A stretch of 64,000 nucleotides of DNA from Mucidula mucida. Lineage: Eukaryota > Basidiomycota > Agaricomycetes > Agaricales > Physalacriaceae. Below are positions 58,912-64,000 of this stretch, piece after piece (positions within the stretch are counted from its first letter, which is position 1; every line of letters starts with the position of its first letter). Position numbers and translations under genes: made by a program. The stretch lies in assembly GCA_015501055.1 (NCBI GenBank), contig JADNYV010000009.1:496001-560000 (forward strand), written 5' to 3'. The notes under the pieces are model-generated. The model was given only the letters and a program-made list of their open reading frames with translations. It had not been told where the DNA came from and searched no databases.

Positions 58912-60727
58912 AGACGTCATTACCTTATTTCTGATTTTAGATGCAATTTAAAAGATATTTCTAATGCAGTAAAGCGAGGGCGAATCATCGGGTTATGAGC
59001 ACTGCTAGATAGGAAGAAACCTTATTGACGATGGAAGTACCGACGGAGGTCCCGAGGAACAGACCCCTGCCCCACTTTGCTGCAGTACCACCTGTGATTA
59101 TCAGTCAATCCGACCATTTGAAACAGCTATCGCTTGCGAGGGAAAGGTCCCTGCTAGTATATGACCTTCCAGTCATTGCAACAGACCAACGGACTTGGGC
59201 AAGAGAAATGAGTTGCTTCTACTTCCGCGCGGCGGGTTAGAAGCGGGTATCGAAGACCCATGATCATGTCAAGGGTTAGCAACATTCACAGAGGGGAAGA
59301 GCCCTATGGGAACGGTTCTACGATGCACTAGCATGGAGAACTGAGCAATCGCCGGACATTGCGTGCGAACAGTGCGTCAAAGCGGCGGCCGAACTGGATA
59401 GGCCTGTCTATGAACGAGGTGATGCGTTGAAAAGTGGCAGTATCTTCTGCTTTCTGAGGAAGCTGTAATCCAACATCAGTTCAAGTCGAATATAACTGAA
59501 AGGTACTGAGCTGAGCAGGACTCAGATCATAGATAGTCCGAAAGGAAGCGGCCTTACTCTCGATCTTTCGGAACAACCTGGCTCATCGGTGGCTCAAGGT
59601 GGTTTGTTGATGAATGTACTTAATCGCTTGAGACGCTTGATCTGGATGAAAACGACTCAGCCGACAAACATAAATGATAAAGTCGGTGTGCATACGCCGT
59701 CATGCGTACCTTTGAGATCCTTTATTAAGAAACTGACTTCACACAGGACGGCGAGGCGACATGCCTAGTCGCCGGTTTCGTCAATGAGAACAGGCCCAGA
59801 AGTCTTATGAGTGCAAACCTGGAATAGAGGTGGTGCCACGCGCAGACCATCTACTTATTGTCCCCGCTAAGAAGGCGTTGGGGTGAGCCACCCGGGCCCA
59901 ACGCTGTAGCCAATGCGTGCGTGGACTGTAGATATGACAGATTTTGTGAGCAGGTTACGCAGTGCGCAGTACAGGACACCAGCTCCGGAGCAAAAAAAGC
60001 ATAAATCCGCGCTGCCGAGGAGATTAATAGCACTGTATTCTCCTTGATTTTAACGCGGCCCTTTGCAAGGTGAATGACCGATGGATCAAGATCCTTCGGA
60101 CGGTATCGCAGTAAGTGCATTTCTTGGTGAAGGCATTGTATCAAACCTGTGGTCGACAACGAAAGTAAGTACTATGGGACGATACATCTTGAACCTCTGT
60201 AGGCGAATTTATGACTTACTGGGAGCGTATTTGTAGGTTACGCCACACATGGCCCGAAAAGATCGCAGATAAAGAAAACCTTGTTGGATTGGACACAAGA
60301 CTTAATCATGCGCAAGGACGTTAAAGATTTCAGTCGGAAAAGTCTCCATGCGACCCTTAGAGGCGGAGAAGATCGCTCCAGATGTTCCTCTTAAAGTTAT
60401 CTGTGAAATAATGCGCCGGCGTCGACGGTCTAGTATGATCTGAGTCTGTCGTCGAGTATGGGCGTGAATTTATGGTAAGGAAATGAGACGGAGCACCTAG
60501 TCATATTGTGTGTAGCTTGGACCTTTCGAGACGTTGAGGCCTGGCAGTACTTGGCTCTGACTTGGCTCTGGAAATGTAAGAACGTGCGAGAGCCGACCAA
60601 GATTGAGGAAGATCCGGCCCGAGATCCGAAGCCCGTGAATTTTCTTAATCCTTTACCATCATCTTCAGTTGGCTTCTATCATCGTTCTCTACGTCTTGAG
60701 GAACACTTCTTGTTTAAATCGCACAGA
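58912..60727. other. Gene-poor stretch
   Basis: Coding-like scraps at 59025-59240, 59330-59470 and (minus) 59851-60159 could not be joined or named. The last 200 bp are the promoter of DPH2. Confidence 0.4.
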
Positions 60728-62509
60728 ATGAGCGAGAATACTGCATTCTCTAGCGCAGCGGAAGATACAATAACCCGCTCTGTCGATGTGATACCAGACC
60801 AATCTGCTTCTCAGTTCACCGAAGATGAATTCAGAGATTACTACGACATAAATGACACTGCTCGCTGGATTAAAGATGGTGACTATCAAAAGGTTGTTTC
60901 CAGTTTTCGTATACCCACAAGGTGCTGAACAAACACCAGATCGCACTCCAATTTCCGGACGAACTGCTGCATGACTCCGTGCCCATTTACCGACATCTAA
61001 AGGCGATGGTTGGCCACCGAGAACTCTATGTACTAGCGGATACATCTTACGGAAGGTATAGCTATGTTCTTCATCGTTGGATCAATACTTACAAATGCTG
61101 CCTAGTAAAGCTGCTGCGTCGACGAGGTCGCCGCAGAGCACATAAAAGCGACGGCTATGGTTCATTATGGACATGCGTGTATGAGCCAGTATGTGCTGTG
61201 CCGTTGCGTTGAGCCTTTCTAACCAAGATACAGAACTTACCGGCTTCCTGTCATGTATGTCTTTGGAAAGAAGGACGTCGACATTTCACATTGCGTCGAG
61301 GAATCCCTGCAGAATCTCCCTGAGGCATTAGAGATGACTTTGAAACACGACGTGGCGTATTCACATGTTGCTGGTAAGCGTCTCTATTCTCAAAGACCAG
61401 CTCTTTGACGACTTCCTAGAGAGGATCACTACTCGATTGAGGGAGAAATTGAACGTGTCATACATTCCTTTCAACCGATTTCTATGTTCCAAGACGTCGG
61501 CAAATACTCAGTGACAAAATCTGACCTAGAAGGGACGATACTTTATATCGGAGGGGAAAGCCTTGGCTTGACGAACCTCCTCATAACACACTCTGCTTCT
61601 TCTGTTCGTATTTTGTTATGTGTGGGCTCTGGACGCGCTCAAGTGTCTATAGGTTTACTCCTACAACCCGAACACTAGGTCCTTCCGTCTCGAATCCGCG
61701 TCGACGAACAAATTGCTCATGCGACGCTATGCAGTCGTCCAAAAAGCTCGGGATGCAGACGTCTTCGGTATTCTCGTTGGCACCCTCGGCGTCGCGTCGT
61801 ACCTACCTCTATCAAACACCTCCGCTCGCTTCTCGCACAGAATCACAAAAAATCTTACACTATCAGCGTCGGCAAGCTCAATCCTGCGAAGCTGGCTAAT
61901 TTCATGGAGGTAGAGTGTTGGGTACTCGTTGCATGTCCGGAGAACAGCATGATAGACGCGAAGGAGTTTTACAGACCCATTGTGACACCGTTTGAGCTGG
62001 GGATAGCGCTTCGAAGGGAGCCTGATTGGACAGGGAAATATGTGCTGGATTTTGAGCAACTGCTGGCAGAGTCTGAGAGTGCGAGTGAGGCAAAGGACCT
62101 GGATGCGGGTGCGGGCGAAGATCAAGATGGTGACAGACCGATATTCTCTTTGGTATCCGGCACTTTTCGACAAGCAAAACGATACGGCGCGCCAAGTGGG
62201 TCTGCTGTGCTTTCGACTTAAATGAAACTCACACTACTTTAGATGTCATCCAAGGCGATCCGGCGAGTCAGGCCCTCGTCGTACGTGATTCCGAAGGCAC
62301 GGTGGTGAAACTGCCAGATAGTGCTGCTGGTAAGCAACATTGTTGGCTTCAGTATTCTTCTAGTTGACGTAGTCTTCTTTATAGGTGAATTTTACACCAA
62401 TCGAGTGTATCGCGGTCTTGATCAGCGCATCGGAGAGGAAGCCCCGAGCGTGCTTGAGCAGGGAAGGACTGGGATTGCAAGCGGCTATGATGATGACCAT
62501 CGCTCGTAG
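60728..62509 (+). CDS. DPH2: Diphthamide biosynthesis protein 2 (one apparent frame break)
   Basis: Eight or so exons from [20 protein letters not shown] to [11 protein letters not shown]. Landmarks: [49 protein letters not shown] with the cluster Cys, [82 protein letters not shown] and [12 protein letters not shown]. Dph2 pairs with Dph1 in the radical Fe-S enzyme that starts diphthamide formation on elongation factor 2; cytosolic. Near 61807-61812 the frame of LGVASYLP and that of the conserved continuation [20 protein letters not shown] differ by one base. An alternative 65-nt intron (GTACCT...ATCAG) restores the frame but deletes that conserved segment. Confidence 0.9.
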
Positions 62510-62798
62510 AGTTCAATTAACCTATTTTGTCTGTAACATGCATTGATAACTTTTCAACGATTGTGGAACGTCTAGATGACAAGACGCGGCGTCACTTTAC
62601 AGCGCGTCGAGGAGTTGCTACTGAGGAGAGCAACTTAGGACAGACCTTTGCCGGTAAGGTGATCTTTGGTTTGTCTTTGGTAATCGGGAAGGACGCGTTC
62701 GTTAAAAGCACCGTCACAGCCCTGCAACGCGTCTTGCTCTCCTCAACCACCACCACCACCACAGTGCTTCACCTCCAATGGCTCCAAGGATCAGGACC

Positions 62799-63402
62799 AT
62801 GGCTGAGCCTCTTCTTTTCCAACCTCGCAAAGGAAAATACTATAGGCCAGGTGTACGTTCAATTGTTCCAGACAACATCTCAGTACTCACGACATCGCAG
62901 GACTACAAATATGCTTGCAAACAACAGCCACTTCCCATGGAGCAACTTCCAGAATACCTCCACACTTTCACCGATTGGACACCACCCAAGCTTTGACTGG
63001 CGTGGCCTAGCGATATGGCTAGCCTGCTGAAATGCATTGAGGAGTCTACCCGTCCTGGGTCATGCGTACCAACACCGGCGAAGTAGCACAGGCAACCGTT
63101 GGTGCTCTCCCCGATGCCATCTGCAGAGAATTTGTTCCGCAGACCGAGCTTCATGACTGTGTCCAGATGGTCTCCATTGTTCTCGAAAACGGGGAGCAGG
63201 CTGCAGCCCGCGCTGTGGGTTGTACACACTTCGGCAGGTTGAGCGCGGCGTTGGTCGCGAAAATTCAGGCCAAGTTGGGTTATGAAGAACCTCCCAAGTG
63301 GTACCTTGATCCATACCTTTGGAAATGGAGGAAACGCCGTGCGTTTCTCTTAATATCCTCTCTGATAGACACACTAACAACGACTTGCCAGTCCCTGATT
63401 GA
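62799..63402 (+). pseudogene. Small unnamed gene family, B-type member (copy E), broken
   Basis: Closely similar to copy B in inverted orientation: exon 1 MAEPLLFQPRKGKYYRPG, the same 48-nt stop-free intron, exon 2 DYKYACKQQPLPMEQLPEY. A TGG-to-TGA change makes a stop at 62994-62996 (PPKL*LAW) and one base is missing near 63041 (GAGGAGTCTACC against GAGGAGGTCTACC in B). After that it reads cleanly: ALPDAICREFVPQTELHDC, LENGEQAAARAVGCTHFG, PPKWYLDPYLWKWRK, then the last intron and the end RLPD at 63402. It lacks the T-run insertion that breaks copy B. Confidence 0.75.
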
Positions 63403-63984
63403 TTGATATCTCTCTGATGTACCTGTCGTCGCCTCTTTCAGTGTTTGACTTTGCATAGAACATAGGAGGAGCGTGCTCATCTTGGTATAGCTTTACCCAT
63501 GCGGTGGGTTGGCCCCCATTAGCCGCTCTTCTCTCGTTTCCATTGCGAGGGCGTCATCTAAGAGTGTTTTCCGATTTTGTTGATGTCCCGCGCGTCTGAA
63601 AGCTGATTGTTACGAATGGACACGAGTCCCAGTCAGGCATAATTACTTTTGGAAACGCATCGTTTCATCTGCTCGCTACTATCGAGAGGCCATAGATATT
63701 ATAGCACGCTTGAGAACCCTTCGCTTCATTACCACGAAGGCCAAGGCTACAAGCGCGGGGCGCCGTGCCGACTGAAGGAGACTCAGCGACTTGTCAGAGC
63801 TGCTTGGGGCTCGTTAATCTTGTTGTTAGCTTACCATTGTTTTTATCGATGACAGCGGCGGTTATTTTCTCTTTGAAATGTTGTGCCTTCGGTCATCGTA
63901 GGAGGCATGCGATCCCGTGATGAGAGTGACGGCGCAGAGTCAATTGCAAATTGAAACGTCACGGGCCTTCACTATACGCCCACC
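63403..63984. other. Spacer between copies E and F
   Basis: Homologous in patches to the spacer at 29355-29737 (CCCAGTCAGGCATA, CGAGAGGCCATAGAT), with about 180 bp of unrelated sequence inserted near 63720-63900. Confidence 0.55.
63907..63930 (+). promoter_or_regulatory. Conserved upstream element of A-type genes
   Basis: GCATGCGATCCCGTGATGAGAG..., matching the element before copy A and before the relic at 37986. Here it is 55-78 bp before the ATG. Confidence 0.45.
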
Positions 63985-64000
63985 ATGGCTGACACGCCCT
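63985..64000 (+). CDS. Small unnamed gene family, A-type member (copy F), cut by window end
   Basis: ATG in the context CCCACCATGG followed by MADTP, matching the relic MANTPFNV and copy A MSNTPFNV. The upstream element and the position downstream of a B-type copy repeat the B-A arrangement of 28.8-30.4 kb. The remainder lies outside the window. Confidence 0.6.

Overview
The window is nuclear DNA of a filamentous basidiomycete, most likely an Agaricomycete. Genes are cut by many introns of about 45-60 nt with GT...AG ends and CTAAC/CTRAC-type branch sites, genes lie on both strands, and several families (HNH_2 proteins, BTB proteins, RHS/Crinkler-like NTPases, a KERKKGIKRGPYKRK Zn2Cys6 factor) are typical of that class. 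All gene models were spliced by hand from the sequence; no database search was run.

Layout. 0.3-5 kb: a two-RRM RNA-binding protein (minus) and an unrecognised helical protein (plus). 6.4-9.9 kb: a complete pogo-type DNA transposon with an intact DD35D transposase, 238-bp inverted repeats and TA target sites. Its right end lies 31 bp from the start codon of a small acidic/Ser-rich protein gene (9.95 kb). 12.2-19.7 kb: a small unknown protein, an intron-containing tRNA-Val, a large protein with membrane segments plus WD40 repeats, and an HNH_2 protein. 20.2-23.4 kb: trehalose-6-phosphate phosphatase (TPS2 type).

24-40 kb is gene-poor and repeat-rich. It holds an RHS/Crinkler-like NTPase with a nuclease-like tail, a 138-aa coiled-coil protein, a 419-bp MITE, a foldback repeat, and several members of an unnamed family of small two- or three-exon genes (about 180-200 aa). 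These come as B-type/A-type pairs. The pair at 28.8-30.4 kb reappears in inverted orientation at 62.8-64.0 kb, where it runs off the window. This duplicated, decaying, MITE-hit family is the least explained thing here.

40.2-48.8 kb is a compact housekeeping block, all on the minus strand: membrane-anchored fatty aldehyde dehydrogenase, a small conserved Ser-rich protein, the mitochondrial matrix protein MAM33/p32, an NADH:flavin oxidoreductase (old yellow enzyme), and a PSP1-domain protein. A 60-bp perfect palindrome sits between MAM33 and the flavin enzyme. 51.8-62.5 kb: a BTB-type protein, a Zn2Cys6 regulator, a degraded second copy of the old yellow enzyme, and the diphthamide synthesis gene DPH2. 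DPH2 and the Zn2Cys6 gene each show an apparent one-base frame break inside conserved sequence. These may be real mutations or assembly indels, and the same caution applies to the broken small-family copies.
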